A stretch of 64,000 bases of DNA from Flavobacterium shii (GTDB lineage Bacteria; Bacteroidota; Bacteroidia; Flavobacteriales; Flavobacteriaceae): NCBI RefSeq assembly GCF_025847235.1, contig NZ_JAOZEW010000002.1, positions 310,001 through 374,000 of the forward strand. The letters run 5' to 3'. This document shows positions 16,689 to 25,557 of this stretch, one piece after another (the first letter of the stretch is position 1; every line of letters starts with the position of its first letter). The position numbers and the translations under genes are program-made. The notes beneath the pieces are model-generated. The model had not been told where the DNA came from. It ran no database searches and worked only from the letters and a program-made list of their open reading frames with translations.

Positions 16689-16745
16689 TATTGTAAGTTG
16701 AAAATTATACCTATCATTGTAAAAAAGAAGTAATAACTTACAATA
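16689..16745. repeat. 11-bp perfect inverted repeat in front of the Rhs-tip-like gene
   Basis: TATTGTAAGTT at 16689-16699 pairs with AACTTACAATA at 16735-16745 around a 35-nt centre, ending 7 nt before the ATG at 16753. It could be an operator, a leader hairpin that hides the start, or a boundary of an inserted cassette. Confidence 0.55.
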
Positions 16746-16752
16746 ATGTATT

Positions 16753-17475
16753 ATGTTTAAAAACTTTGACTCAGAAAATTACTTTCATAAAGATAATGCC
16801 GATCTTGGGCAGTATTCTTCCCATGCATCTTACAACAGAGATTTATTGCAATTGGTCGATTTTTATGGGCGAACACCATTTGATTGGTACAGAAATAAAA
16901 AAAAAGGAGAACTAATCTGGCTTGACGGACATGCTAAAATTTGTCATTATTCTAATTTAGGACATACATGGGGCAAAACGTTTGTTAATGGTAACAGAAT
17001 ATTATTAGATGGAGATACCAAACTAATAACCTATAACGGAGAAATTATTCACAATTTTAGTAAAAAGAAATCACCCTTTTTTAGTGGAGGATTTGCATTC
17101 TCCGATGGAGGAAACTACCAAGACCCAACCTCATTACGCATGGGTGGAAGAGATGTTACATGGATTGATTTTGGAGGTGCATTTGAAGCTCTTACTATAA
17201 TATTGGGATTTGAAGTAAAAGGAAGTACTTCCAAAGGAAAAGGAACAAATGGTGGAAAACCAACACGAGAAAACAAAGCAGATGATTTTATGACTGCAAC
17301 AGATCATGGCGCGAATGCAATAAAGGCTGGGAAATCTGTAAAAGAAGAAACAAATAAGAAAAAACCAAATTCAACCCCTTCATTAGAAAATGAGTTTGTC
17401 AGAACTGGCTATAATTCAAAAACAGGAAATCAGACTTGGGAAAGAAGGGAAGATTATGAGAAACATAAAAAATGA
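16753..17475 (+). CDS. Orphan Rhs-tip-like/polymorphic-toxin-like protein
   Basis: A 240-aa protein with no signal peptide. The stretch QLVDFYGRTPFDWYRNKKKG, then ELIWLDGHAKICHYSNLGHT and WG, resembles the hinge found where the Rhs core of Bacteroidota toxins passes into the variable C-terminal toxin. No Rhs repeats precede it. A Gly-rich middle (GGFAFSDGG, GGAFEALTIILGF) and a Lys/Asn-rich tail follow, ending with an NSKTGNQTWERREDYEKHKK-type box. A toxin or effector fragment is inferred, supported by the immunity-like gene 5 nt downstream. I cannot name an active site. An alternative is a hypothetical protein unrelated to toxins. Confidence 0.55.
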   Translation: MFKNFDSENYFHKDNADLGQYSSHASYNRDLLQLVDFYGRTPFDWYRNKKKGELIWLDGHAKICHYSNLGHTWGKTFVNGNRILLDGDTKLITYNGEIIHNFSKKKSPFFSGGFAFSDGGNYQDPTSLRMGGRDVTWIDFGGAFEALTIILGFEVKGSTSKGKGTNGGKPTRENKADDFMTATDHGANAIKAGKSVKEETNKKKPNSTPSLENEFVRTGYNSKTGNQTWERREDYEKHKK

Positions 17476-17479
17476 AAAA

Positions 17480-18253
17480 ATGAAAAAAAAAATATTAGCA
17501 GGGATATTGTTTACTGTAATTTTTGGATTGATATTATTTTTTTTTAATTCTAACGATGAGAAAATACATATTTTAAAACAATATTTTCCAGATACAAAAA
17601 TAACAGATATATCAGAATATATTATTAGAAAAGGAGATACTATTTTCGAAGGTAAATTTACACGATACAATGAAAAAGGAATAAAAATAGCAGAAGGTCA
17701 ATTTGTAGATAATGAGCCAAATGGTATTTCTTCTTACTACTATGATAATGGTAAAATAGAATCAATCCATTACAGAAAAAGTAGCAAAATTACTTTAGAA
17801 AGTACTTTTTATGATACAATTGGTACAATAAATAAATATGTGTTATATGATGATAGGGCGAAACCATCCTTTATTATTCATTTTGATGAGAAAGGAGCAA
17901 CAAAATATGATGGCTATTTTCAATTAGAAGTTTATCAATATAAATTTTCTCATAAAAAAGAATTTAACATTAAAGAAAATCAATATTTAAAAATAGGAGA
18001 TGTTTTAAAGTATAGATATATTATTGCTAACATTCCTAATGCAAAACGTAATTTTAAAATCGAAAATATAGGAATTGATAATTCACAAATTAAGAGAGAA
18101 ATAAAGCAAATACATCCTACCCAAATAGATGTTGAAGAAGTTTTAATTAAAAAAGGTAAAAACACGATTAGAAGTATTGTTCAATACAAATTTAATGATA
18201 AAGTCACGCCTGTTTTTAATGACACACTTTCTTTTGATGTGAATGTTCATTAA
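17480..18253 (+). CDS. YwqK/MORN_2-type membrane-anchored protein, candidate immunity protein
   Basis: A 257-aa protein with one N-terminal membrane segment (ILAGILFTVIFGLILFFF). MORN_2-type repeats follow: EGKFTRYNEKGIKIAEGQF and then DNEPNGISSYYYDNGKIES. Such repeats define the YwqK family, whose B. subtilis member is the antitoxin of YwqJ. The ATG at 17480 lies 4 nt after the upstream stop; an alternative ATG at 17456 would overlap that gene. Position and family suggest immunity to the 16753 product, but this is inference. A degenerate second copy follows immediately. Confidence 0.65.
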   Translation: MKKKILAGILFTVIFGLILFFFNSNDEKIHILKQYFPDTKITDISEYIIRKGDTIFEGKFTRYNEKGIKIAEGQFVDNEPNGISSYYYDNGKIESIHYRKSSKITLESTFYDTIGTINKYVLYDDRAKPSFIIHFDEKGATKYDGYFQLEVYQYKFSHKKEFNIKENQYLKIGDVLKYRYIIANIPNAKRNFKIENIGIDNSQIKREIKQIHPTQIDVEEVLIKKGKNTIRSIVQYKFNDKVTPVFNDTLSFDVNVH

Positions 18254-18285
18254 CGTCAGCTAATATTCAGATTTCTTAGGAATCT

Positions 18286-19057
18286 CAACAAAAAAAGAAA
18301 TACCTACTAATACTCATTGTAATACTTGGTATAATATTCTTGTTTTTTTACTTTAAGGATGAAAAAGTATGTACTTTAAAAGAATACAGCCCATCAGGAA
18401 AATTAATAGGAACAAATGAATACATAATTAAAAATGGAGATACAATTCTACAAGGGAAATTTATAAATTATAATGAAAAAGGAATTAAAATTACTGAAGG
18501 TCAATTTATTAATAATGAACCAAATGGAAATTGTTTCTATTATTATGATAATGGTAAAATAGAATCGGTTTATTACAGAAAAGATAGTAAAGTTAATTTA
18601 GAAAGTACTTACTACAATCCAAAAGGCTTAATAGATAAGTACATTATGTGTGATAGTCTTGGGAATACTCGTTTTATTATTAAGTTTGATGATAGAGTCG
18701 TTAAGAAATACGAAGGTTATTCAATTTTGCCAATTGGTCTATATAAAATTATAAATAAAAAACAGGACGAAATTAAAAAAGAGGACACTATAAAAGTCGG
18801 AGATATTATAAGGCATTACTATTTAATAGCTAATATACCTTACGCTAAAAGAACTTTTAAAATAGAAAATGTTGCTATTGATAAACTCCAAAGCTAAAAG
18901 AATTATTAAAAGTAAAAAACCAGCAGAAATTATTGTTGAGGAAATTTTAACCCATAAGGGTCCCAATCAAATCAAGACAATAACCCAATACACATTTAAT
19001 GATAAGATGATGCCTATTCTTAGTAGTACAGTGTCATTTGATATAAAAGTGAATTAG
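18286..19057 (+). pseudogene. Decayed duplicate of the YwqK-type gene (no start codon, one frameshift)
   Basis: This sequence parallels the preceding gene from the membrane segment (KKKYLLILIVILGIIFLFF) to the end. Between the in-frame TAG at 18277 and the middle of the membrane helix there is no ATG, GTG or TTG. At 18880-18888 GATAAACTCC carries one A too many. The frame stops at 18895, while removing one A gives DNSKAKR, matching DNSQIKR of the intact copy, and the frame then runs on to VSFDIKVN at 19057. Start loss plus frameshift makes a pseudogene likely. The homopolymer leaves a sequencing error possible for the shift, but not for the missing start. Confidence 0.8.
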
Positions 19058-19061
19058 GATA

Positions 19062-19099
19062 AAAAACAAGATAAACGGTATGCTAAAAACTTGTTTTTT
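19062..19099. terminator. Possible terminator between the YwqK copies and the AraC gene
   Basis: AAAAACAAG at 19062 and CTTGTTTTTT at 19090 can form a stem with a 19-nt loop and T/A tails on both sides, so it may serve both convergent units. Confidence 0.45.
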
Positions 19100-19106
19100 T
19101 CACAAC

Positions 19107-19931
19107 TTAATCCAACATAACCTTAGCCTTTCTATACCCTGTCAAGCTAATGTTTCTATGTTTTTTAAAAAATTTATTAAGATGACTTTCGTCAGAGAAA
19201 CCAAACTCATCTACAATCTCATTAATCCTCATATCACTAAAACTTAACCGATGTTCTATCAAGCGAATCTTATAATTGGAGATAAAAGACTGAATTGTTT
19301 CTCCACAATGATTCTTAAAATAAGTTCCCAGATAAGTATCAGATATATCAAATTTCTCTGCTATCGCCGAAGCTTTTAATTTTTGAGGACAAAAAATATT
19401 AGCCTGAATATAATTAATTATATCCAAAATTCTCTTATCGGCATTTTCTTTTATCCCAACAGGTTTTATTTTATCAATATTTCTTGCGGCAATTACAATC
19501 AATGCATTTACATAATGAATAATTAAATCTTCATCGTAAACATCCTTACTCTCTATAGTTTGCATCAAGGATTCTACTATAGATTTAACAAGGAATTCAT
19601 CCTCTTTGCGCTTTAAAATACATCCCGATAAATGACTTGCATAATGCAATATACATTCGATATGATCAATACTTTTCGACTTATAATCTCGTACATACTC
19701 ACTATTAATTTTAACTAATAAAAATTCTGTAGTAGTCACAATATCAAACGTATGATAATCATTTGGCGTAAGCAACATTAAATTCCCCGCTTGATAAGAA
19801 ATACAATTTCCATTAATATGAAGAAATCCATTTCCGGAGATAACATAAACCATCTGAAAAAAGCTGAATTGTGAATTTCCAATAGGGCATTCATTAACCT
19901 TCTTATAAATTACCTCTACAGATTGATGCAT
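19107..19931 (-). CDS. AraC-family transcriptional regulator, divergent from an MFS exporter
   Basis: A 274-aa protein with a cupin-like N-terminal sensor (YVISGNGFLHINGNCISYQA, LMLLTPNDYHTF) and a C-terminal double HTH. HTH1 is near AIAEKFDISDTYLGTYFKNH and HTH2 near INEIVDEFGFSDESHLNKFF. The frame is open further upstream, but a -7 box (TATCTTTG) at 19958-19951 lies inside that extension, so the ATG at 19931 is preferred. It is transcribed divergently from the MFS gene with a 100-nt shared control region, and probably regulates that exporter. The inducer is unknown. Confidence 0.88.
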   Translation of the reverse strand: MHQSVEVIYKKVNECPIGNSQFSFFQMVYVISGNGFLHINGNCISYQAGNLMLLTPNDYHTFDIVTTTEFLLVKINSEYVRDYKSKSIDHIECILHYASHLSGCILKRKEDEFLVKSIVESLMQTIESKDVYDEDLIIHYVNALIVIAARNIDKIKPVGIKENADKRILDIINYIQANIFCPQKLKASAIAEKFDISDTYLGTYFKNHCGETIQSFISNYKIRLIEHRLSFSDMRINEIVDEFGFSDESHLNKFFKKHRNISLTGYRKAKVMLD

Positions 19932-19950
19932 GTTTTCTTTTCTCATCTTG

Positions 19951-19958
19951 CAAAGATA
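19951..19958 (-). promoter_or_regulatory. -7 box (TATCTTTG) of the AraC gene
   Basis: On the minus strand TATCTTTG matches TAnnTTTG and lies 19 nt before the chosen ATG, giving a very short leader. Confidence 0.5.
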
Positions 19959-20003
19959 CTTCTTTATCATAAAATTATACTGAAATATAAATCATACTCA
20001 GTT

Positions 20004-20011
20004 TATTTTTG
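20004..20011 (+). promoter_or_regulatory. -7 box (TATTTTTG) of the MFS gene
   Basis: TATTTTTG matches TAnnTTTG and lies 21 nt before the ATG at 20033. With the opposite box at 19951-19958, the two promoters are about 45 bp apart and could share one AraC site. Confidence 0.5.
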
Positions 20012-20032
20012 CTAAATATAAAAATATAAGAA

Positions 20033-21565
20033 ATGATGCAAAAATTTAAACTCTCCAAAAATACAATTGCCTTAATCGCCATTTGTCTAGCCACACTAAT
20101 GTTTTCACTAGAGATCTCGAGTGTTCCGGTAATACTCCCAACTCTCGAAAAAGTCTTAAATGCCAACCTTCGAGATATGCAATGGATCATGAATATCTAT
20201 ACTATTGGTTGTACTACTGTCTTAATGGCTGCCGGAACTTTAGCCGATCGATATGGTCGAAAACGTATTCTCATAATTACTTTAATTTTATTTGGTATTT
20301 CATCTTTAATTTGCGGTTTGGCAGAAAATATAGCCGTCTTGATAATCAGTCGTTTCTTTCAGGGAATAAGTGGCGGAGCAATGCTTATTTGTCAAGTGGC
20401 TACTTTATCACATCAATTTCAAGAAGGAAAAGAACGCAGTAAAGCTTTTAGTATCTGGGGAATTATTCTTGGTGTAGGATTAGGTTTTGGTCCTATTATT
20501 GGCGGCTCAATAGTCGCATTATTCTCTTGGCAATGGGTATTTTTAATACATGTACCAATAGCCATTATTGCAGTAATCCTCGTTTATAGCAATGTAGACG
20601 AATCCAAAGATACACAAGCCAAAAAATTAGACATTTGGGGAATGCTCACATTATCTATAGCTATTTTTGGCCTTACTTACTTTATTACCCAAGGTCCGGA
20701 TTTAGGTTTTACAAGTCCAATTGCTTTAAGTAGTATTATCATTGCAATACTAAGTTTTATTATTTTTTTATGGGTCGAAAAAACAAATCCGCACCCTATG
20801 TTTGATTTCTCAGTATTCCGAATCCGTAATTTTTCAGGCGCTATTCTTGGCTCCATAGGCATGAATTTTAGCTTTTGGCCATTTATAATTTATTTGCCTA
20901 TTTATTTCCAAAGCTGTTTGGGCTACGATGTAGTAACAGTCGGGCTCTCTTTACTTGCTTACACTTTGCCAACTTTAATCATACCTCCATTTGCCGAATA
21001 TCTTTCGGTACGATATCGCTCTGGAATTGTAATTCCATTAGGTCTATTCATATTAGGATTAGGTTTTATCGTTATGCGATATGGGAGTCTGGCCGAAAAC
21101 GCGAGTTGGTTAACAATGCTTCCAGGGTCTCTATTGGCTGGTATAGGACTTGGGCTAACCAATACTCCTGTAACCAATACAACCACAGGTTCTGTTTCCA
21201 GTAATCGTGCAGGTATGGCATCAGGTATAGATATGAGTGCCAGATTGATTACATTATCTATTAATATTGCATTAATGGGGTTTATATTGGTCGAAGGAAT
21301 TTTATCTCATATAACAAATGCTTTTTCTAAATCTCTGGACAAAATAGCATTACGTTCATTAGCAGAAAAAATAGCTGCAGGAAACTTTTCATCTCTCCAT
21401 CAGGATTTCCCCGAACTAACTTCGTTAGATTCATCTGGATATATTGTACACGCAGCCCTTGCACATGGTTTTGACATGATATTATTGTATGGTGGGTTTG
21501 GCGTTTGGATATTAGCCTTAATGAGTTTTGTGATTTTTAATCCAAGAAGCAGTAGTAAGATTTAA
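20033..21565 (+). CDS. MFS transporter, DHA2 family (14 TM drug:H+ antiporter type)
   Basis: A 510-aa protein with about 14 membrane helices. DHA2/QacA-type features are visible: LPTLEKVLNANLRDMQWIM in the first loop, GTLADRYGRKRILI (motif A), FFQGISGGAM, and GIILGVGLGFGPIIGGSIV (motif C of exporters). It is an inner-membrane proton-driven exporter, probably of drugs or other small molecules; specificity is not readable. The divergent AraC gene is the likely regulator. Confidence 0.93.
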   Translation: MMQKFKLSKNTIALIAICLATLMFSLEISSVPVILPTLEKVLNANLRDMQWIMNIYTIGCTTVLMAAGTLADRYGRKRILIITLILFGISSLICGLAENIAVLIISRFFQGISGGAMLICQVATLSHQFQEGKERSKAFSIWGIILGVGLGFGPIIGGSIVALFSWQWVFLIHVPIAIIAVILVYSNVDESKDTQAKKLDIWGMLTLSIAIFGLTYFITQGPDLGFTSPIALSSIIIAILSFIIFLWVEKTNPHPMFDFSVFRIRNFSGAILGSIGMNFSFWPFIIYLPIYFQSCLGYDVVTVGLSLLAYTLPTLIIPPFAEYLSVRYRSGIVIPLGLFILGLGFIVMRYGSLAENASWLTMLPGSLLAGIGLGLTNTPVTNTTTGSVSSNRAGMASGIDMSARLITLSINIALMGFILVEGILSHITNAFSKSLDKIALRSLAEKIAAGNFSSLHQDFPELTSLDSSGYIVHAALAHGFDMILLYGGFGVWILALMSFVIFNPRSSSKI

Positions 21566-21734
21566 AAAATTATTACCAAGAAGTTAAGTTAAGATTAAAA
21601 ACTAGGACACTCACACATTCAAAAAATACGTTAACATCTAAAAATCAAAACCTTAAACAAAATACTTCTCCTGATGAAATATATTCTGTTTACAATTTTC
21701 AGTATATTTATGTAATCAAAAGACATATCCTACG

Positions 21735-21887
21735 ATGGCGCTCCCGTTTTTATCACTCACATTCGCATTCTGGTTTGGATGGAGAAACCGTCGAAAAGCA
21801 GCAATAACACTATTTATAGTTAGCTTGATACTTATCATTGCGCTATTACAATATCATATAACAGCTTCGCTTAACCTTCAATTCTAA
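21735..21887 (+). CDS. DUF5993 small membrane protein next to dsbB
   Basis: A 50-aa protein: MALPFLSLTFAFWFGWRNRR, then KAAITLFIVSLILIIALLQY and HITASLNLQF. It is too short for most gene finders. Two hydrophobic helices flank the WRNRRKAA turn, the layout of DUF5993, a tiny protein regularly encoded just before disulfide-bond protein B. The dsbB start follows 11 nt after its stop, so the two are co-transcribed. A role as a partner or subunit of the DsbB-like enzyme is inference from conserved neighbourhood. The 169 nt upstream hold nothing I recognise. Confidence 0.82.
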   Translation: MALPFLSLTFAFWFGWRNRRKAAITLFIVSLILIIALLQYHITASLNLQF

Positions 21888-21898
21888 ATTTAGCATTT

Positions 21899-22471
21899 AT
21901 GAGTAAGCAAGTCATCACATATATTAATATTCTCGGAATGTTTATAATTTCTGCTATTTTATGTGGTGCTTATTATTTCCAATTTAGATTAAATGAATTT
22001 CCTTGCCCTTTATGTCTGCTGCAACGCATGTGTTTTTTGGGTATTATTTTCGGATTATATCTAAATTTAAAATTTGGTTTTAACCCAACACATTACGGAT
22101 TATCGATATTAAGCGCCATAATAGGCGCTTCTATATCTTATCGCCAAGTCTTGCTACACATATGCCCAAACCCAGATGATCATGGCTATGGCACCCCTAT
22201 TTTTGGCATGCATCTTTATACGTGGGCTTTAATTGCATTTGTTGTAAGCATTATTATAATTAGCATTTTACTACTAGCTCCAAAACAATTTAAGAAAAAA
22301 ACAAAGAAAAATCATTTATCTCCCACACCTCTTTTCTTAACCGAAATCGCTTTTGGAATAGTTCTTATACTTGTATTAACCAATGTGTTTTTCACTTTTA
22401 TGGAATGTGGTTTTGGCTTTTGTCCAGATGACCCTATATCATATCAGATATTAAATGGACATTGGTGGTGA
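21899..22471 (+). CDS. dsbB: Disulfide bond formation protein B (DsbB-like quinone reductase)
   Basis: A 190-aa four-to-five-helix membrane protein. The first periplasmic loop carries PCPLC (Cys36, Cys39), the redox pair that passes electrons to quinone, followed by QRM. The second loop (LLHICPNPDDHGYGTPIFGM) has only one cysteine (Cys89) instead of the usual pair before FGMHLYTW. A C-terminal extension adds FMECGFGFCPDDP (Cys170, Cys175), so the partner for Cys89 may have moved. The family re-oxidises a DsbA-type thioredoxin-fold oxidase in the periplasm; no such oxidase is in this window. It is coupled to the DUF5993 gene. Confidence 0.9.
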   Translation: MSKQVITYINILGMFIISAILCGAYYFQFRLNEFPCPLCLLQRMCFLGIIFGLYLNLKFGFNPTHYGLSILSAIIGASISYRQVLLHICPNPDDHGYGTPIFGMHLYTWALIAFVVSIIIISILLLAPKQFKKKTKKNHLSPTPLFLTEIAFGIVLILVLTNVFFTFMECGFGFCPDDPISYQILNGHWW

Positions 22472-22684
22472 TTTTTTTAGCGCATATTAATAATATAAAA
22501 CTTCCTTAATTCTCACTCTTATTTATTATTTTGAATGAATTTTTTTCCAAAAAAAATAGACATCCAAAATTAAGTTCTTAACTTAGCGTAAATTCTTATA
22601 TTTTTAAGCAAATGACTGGCTAAAAAGTATCATTCATTCAGAATTTGATTTTCTATTACCCATTAAATAACAAATTAAGAAAAC

Positions 22685-24010
22685 ATGAAACAAGCTTACT
22701 TTTATCCCCGTGTATTATTCTCCTGCTCGATATTCCTATGGAGCACTAGTAACAATGCTCAGGAAAAAACCAAATTTTTAGATGCAGAACAAAGCGACCC
22801 TGTTAAAATGGGCTGGATGATAGGTTCTCCCCCACCAACAGATCGTATTCTTCGTTTTGATGATGGCAGTTTTTTTCAATTTCCAGCACTAAGATGGAGT
22901 GTAGCACACATGCGACAATTTATGCCTACAATAAATGTTTCCAACGGCTTAAAAACACCAACCCCATTAGCAACAAATAGCAAAGAGGACATCGACAAAA
23001 TTAAATTCACTCCTCTAGGCGAAAAAAAATCAATTACTTGGGAAGAATCATTGCAAAAAGTTTATGCAGATGGTGTGGTTATTATGCATCATGGGAAAAT
23101 TGTATATGAAAAATATTTTGGAGCATTAACTCCCGAAGGACAACATGCCGCTATGTCTGTTACAAAATCTTTTACAGGTACACTTGGAATTATGCTAGTT
23201 GAAGAAGGACTTATAGATCCTACCAAACTTGTTTCTGAATATATTCCAGAGCTTCAAAATTCGGCATTTGGAGACGCAACAGTAAGACAAGTTATGGATA
23301 TGACAACTGCTTTACAATTTAGTGAGGATTACGCTAATCCTAATGCCGAGATATGGAAATTTTCTGCTGCTGGTAATCCGCTACCGAAACCTAAAGATTA
23401 TGATGGTCCAAAAACATATTATGAATACCTACCAACTGTAAAGAAAAAAGGAGTTCATGGAGAAGCTTTTGGCTATAAAACAGTTAATTCGGATGTTTTA
23501 GGATGGATTATCGCCAGAGTTACAGGAAAAACTATTGCTGAAGTTTTATCTGAAAAAATATGGAAAAAACTCGGAACCGAACAAGATGGTTATTATTCGG
23601 TAGATGCTATCGGAACACCTTTTGCAGGTGGCGGATATAATTTAGGTTTAAGAGATATGGCGCGTTTTGGTCAATTAATCTTGGATAATGGTAAAGCCAA
23701 CGGAGAACAAATTATTCCAAAATCGGCAATTGATGATATTAAAAAAGGAGGAAACAAAAAAGCATTTGCCAAAGCAAATTATTCTTTACTAAAAGGATGG
23801 AGCTATCGAGATATGTGGTGGATAACCAATAATGATAATGGAGCATTTTGTGCTCGCGGGGTACACGGACAACTTATTTACATAGATCCAAAAGCCGATA
23901 TGGTTATTGTGCGTTTTGCATCCAATCCTGTTGCTGCAAACTCGGCAAATGATCCTTACTCACTGCCTGCATATGAAGCGGTGGCAAAATTCCTTATTAA
24001 GGCCAAATAA
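22685..24010 (+). CDS. Exported serine hydrolase, class C beta-lactamase/NylB-like
   Basis: A 441-aa protein with an N-terminal signal peptide (LFSCSIFLWSTSNNAQ). SVTKSF at 158-163 gives the catalytic SxxK (Ser158, Lys161). GYKTVNSDVLGW near 263-274 holds the tyrosine and asparagine of the second motif, and GVHGQLIYIDPKADMVIV stands in for the KTG-like region. This combination is typical of the 6-aminohexanoate-dimer hydrolase/esterase branch rather than of true beta-lactamases. It probably hydrolyses an amide or ester in the periplasm; the natural substrate is not evident. It is a single gene with 200-nt gaps on both sides that hold nothing I recognise. Confidence 0.88.
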   Translation: MKQAYFYPRVLFSCSIFLWSTSNNAQEKTKFLDAEQSDPVKMGWMIGSPPPTDRILRFDDGSFFQFPALRWSVAHMRQFMPTINVSNGLKTPTPLATNSKEDIDKIKFTPLGEKKSITWEESLQKVYADGVVIMHHGKIVYEKYFGALTPEGQHAAMSVTKSFTGTLGIMLVEEGLIDPTKLVSEYIPELQNSAFGDATVRQVMDMTTALQFSEDYANPNAEIWKFSAAGNPLPKPKDYDGPKTYYEYLPTVKKKGVHGEAFGYKTVNSDVLGWIIARVTGKTIAEVLSEKIWKKLGTEQDGYYSVDAIGTPFAGGGYNLGLRDMARFGQLILDNGKANGEQIIPKSAIDDIKKGGNKKAFAKANYSLLKGWSYRDMWWITNNDNGAFCARGVHGQLIYIDPKADMVIVRFASNPVAANSANDPYSLPAYEAVAKFLIKAK

Positions 24011-24228
24011 ATACCAATTAAGTTATATCAGATTACAATAAATCTAAGATTATAATCATGTAAGTGATGTAAGTTCATCTAAGTTTAACGCTAATTATTA
24101 GTAGTGCTTATGTTTACTTGCATCACTTATCGTATTAAAGCAATTTCATTGAATTATAAATACCTAGATAGTCAATCTGTGACGTTAGCCAAATCAGTAC
24201 TTCAATCACAGGATATGATTATAATACA

Positions 24229-25185
24229 TTAATTTGATTTCTTCTTACCCCAAAAAGGATTAGAATCAAGCCTCCATATATAAGCAATCTGGAAATTTCC
24301 AGAAGATAAACTTATGTTACTGCTATTATTATTGTTATTATCTGAAAATGAAGAAAATATAAGATTATTAACATAGGACAACCCAAGAGACCATCTTTCT
24401 TTATTGTATCCTATAGCCGTTCTCGGGAAAAAAGTTGGGTATATTTCTATCTTCTTTTTACCAAAATCATTTATTCTTTCAGTACTCAAATTAGCACCAA
24501 CTGTTATTGAGCCACTGGCAAACCATCTTTTATTAATTGCCCAAGTATAAGCATAACCTCCGCTTACACCAAACTGGAAATTACGCAATGAATTCTTATC
24601 CTTATGCACAAAAGAACTATCCGAACCGATTTTTGTAAAATAAACTCCTCCTCCAAGTAAAAAACTTCCTGCCGATTTTAATTGTCTTTCATTTTGATTA
24701 AAAGCAGCTTTATAGGAGAATTTTTTATTATTAAAAACATATTGTCCAAACGCTCCATATTGCTGAATATTTAAATCTGGATATAATTCTATGTTTTTAT
24801 CATTTTGATCAGCAGTATAAAATCCACGATATTTTTGGACAAAAAGATCAATTATAAACTTTCGTCCATAATTATGGATTTGGAAATCAAATGCTTTGGT
24901 TCTTCCCTTGTCTTTATCTTTCATAAAATTCAAGCCATAACCATAACTCAAATTAATTATTGTGTTATTTATAGAAACTCCAAAACCTAAACTCATAGGA
25001 GTATTGGGCATAAAATTTTTAACCTTCCCATCTACTTCTTGTTCCATCGAAATAAGTTTCATTGAAAAATATGTTCTTAGCGAAAGCTTATTCTCGAAAG
25101 GTTTAATATATGTCGTGTCAATTTGCGCCTGGCAAAAATAAGGAAGTAAAAAAAGTAGAAAAAGGGAAAAATATGATTTCATCAT
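24229..25185 (-). CDS. DUF4421 outer-membrane beta-barrel-like protein
   Basis: A 318-aa protein with a signal peptide (FSLFLLFLLPYFCQAQ). DTTYIKPFENKLSLRTYFSM starts the mature part as in DUF4421. Alternating aromatic and glycine strands (NLSYGYGLNF, GVSGGYAYTWAINKRWFASG) and a run of Asn/Ser near 285 fit an outer-membrane barrel. The function of the family is unknown. It faces the neighbours 22.7 kb and 25.5 kb without operon partners. Confidence 0.8.
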   Translation of the reverse strand: MMKSYFSLFLLFLLPYFCQAQIDTTYIKPFENKLSLRTYFSMKLISMEQEVDGKVKNFMPNTPMSLGFGVSINNTIINLSYGYGLNFMKDKDKGRTKAFDFQIHNYGRKFIIDLFVQKYRGFYTADQNDKNIELYPDLNIQQYGAFGQYVFNNKKFSYKAAFNQNERQLKSAGSFLLGGGVYFTKIGSDSSFVHKDKNSLRNFQFGVSGGYAYTWAINKRWFASGSITVGANLSTERINDFGKKKIEIYPTFFPRTAIGYNKERWSLGLSYVNNLIFSSFSDNNNNNSSNISLSSGNFQIAYIWRLDSNPFWGKKKSN

Positions 25186-25308
25186 GATTTAAAACGGAAA
25201 TTAATCACTCTTATTATTTCAGAAAAAACTTATTTAATAAAACACTTATAAGCCATAAAAGTAATACATAATGGATTTACTTTAAATACAAATTTTAAAA
25301 ACATACAA

Positions 25309-25521
25309 ATGAAATCCGATTTTAATATGTGCCTATACTTAATAGACAAAAGACTTCTTTATAAAAAAAACAGCATACTCTTCAAATTTATTTTTTATCC
25401 TACATTTCTTTTCTACTATATTTTTTATGTAAATTTGGTTAGTATCGGATTACACAACAATCTTATAATGATCTCGTTATATCTTACCGGCATTCCTGTT
25501 TTTTATAATTATTATCTATAA
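25309..25521 (+). CDS. Possible small membrane protein
   Basis: A 70-codon ATG frame encoding a hydrophobic, Phe/Tyr-rich peptide (ILFKFIFYPTFLFYYIFYVN). No family is recognised and no promoter or ribosome-binding site is seen. AT-rich intergenic DNA can produce such a frame by chance. It is listed because it precedes the 25558 gene by only 36 nt. Confidence 0.25.
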   Translation: MKSDFNMCLYLIDKRLLYKKNSILFKFIFYPTFLFYYIFYVNLVSIGLHNNLIMISLYLTGIPVFYNYYL

Positions 25522-25557
25522 AACATTTTAATTAGTAACCCCAAATAATTAAAACGA

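Noticed and set aside
22685..24010. Antibiotic-resistance beta-lactamase
   Set aside because: SxxK is present, but the other motifs fit the NylB/esterase branch; nothing in the sequence supports beta-lactam hydrolysis.
25309..25521. Confident call of a 70-aa membrane protein
   Set aside because: It is a hydrophobic AT-rich frame with no family, promoter or conserved context; kept only as a low-confidence entry.
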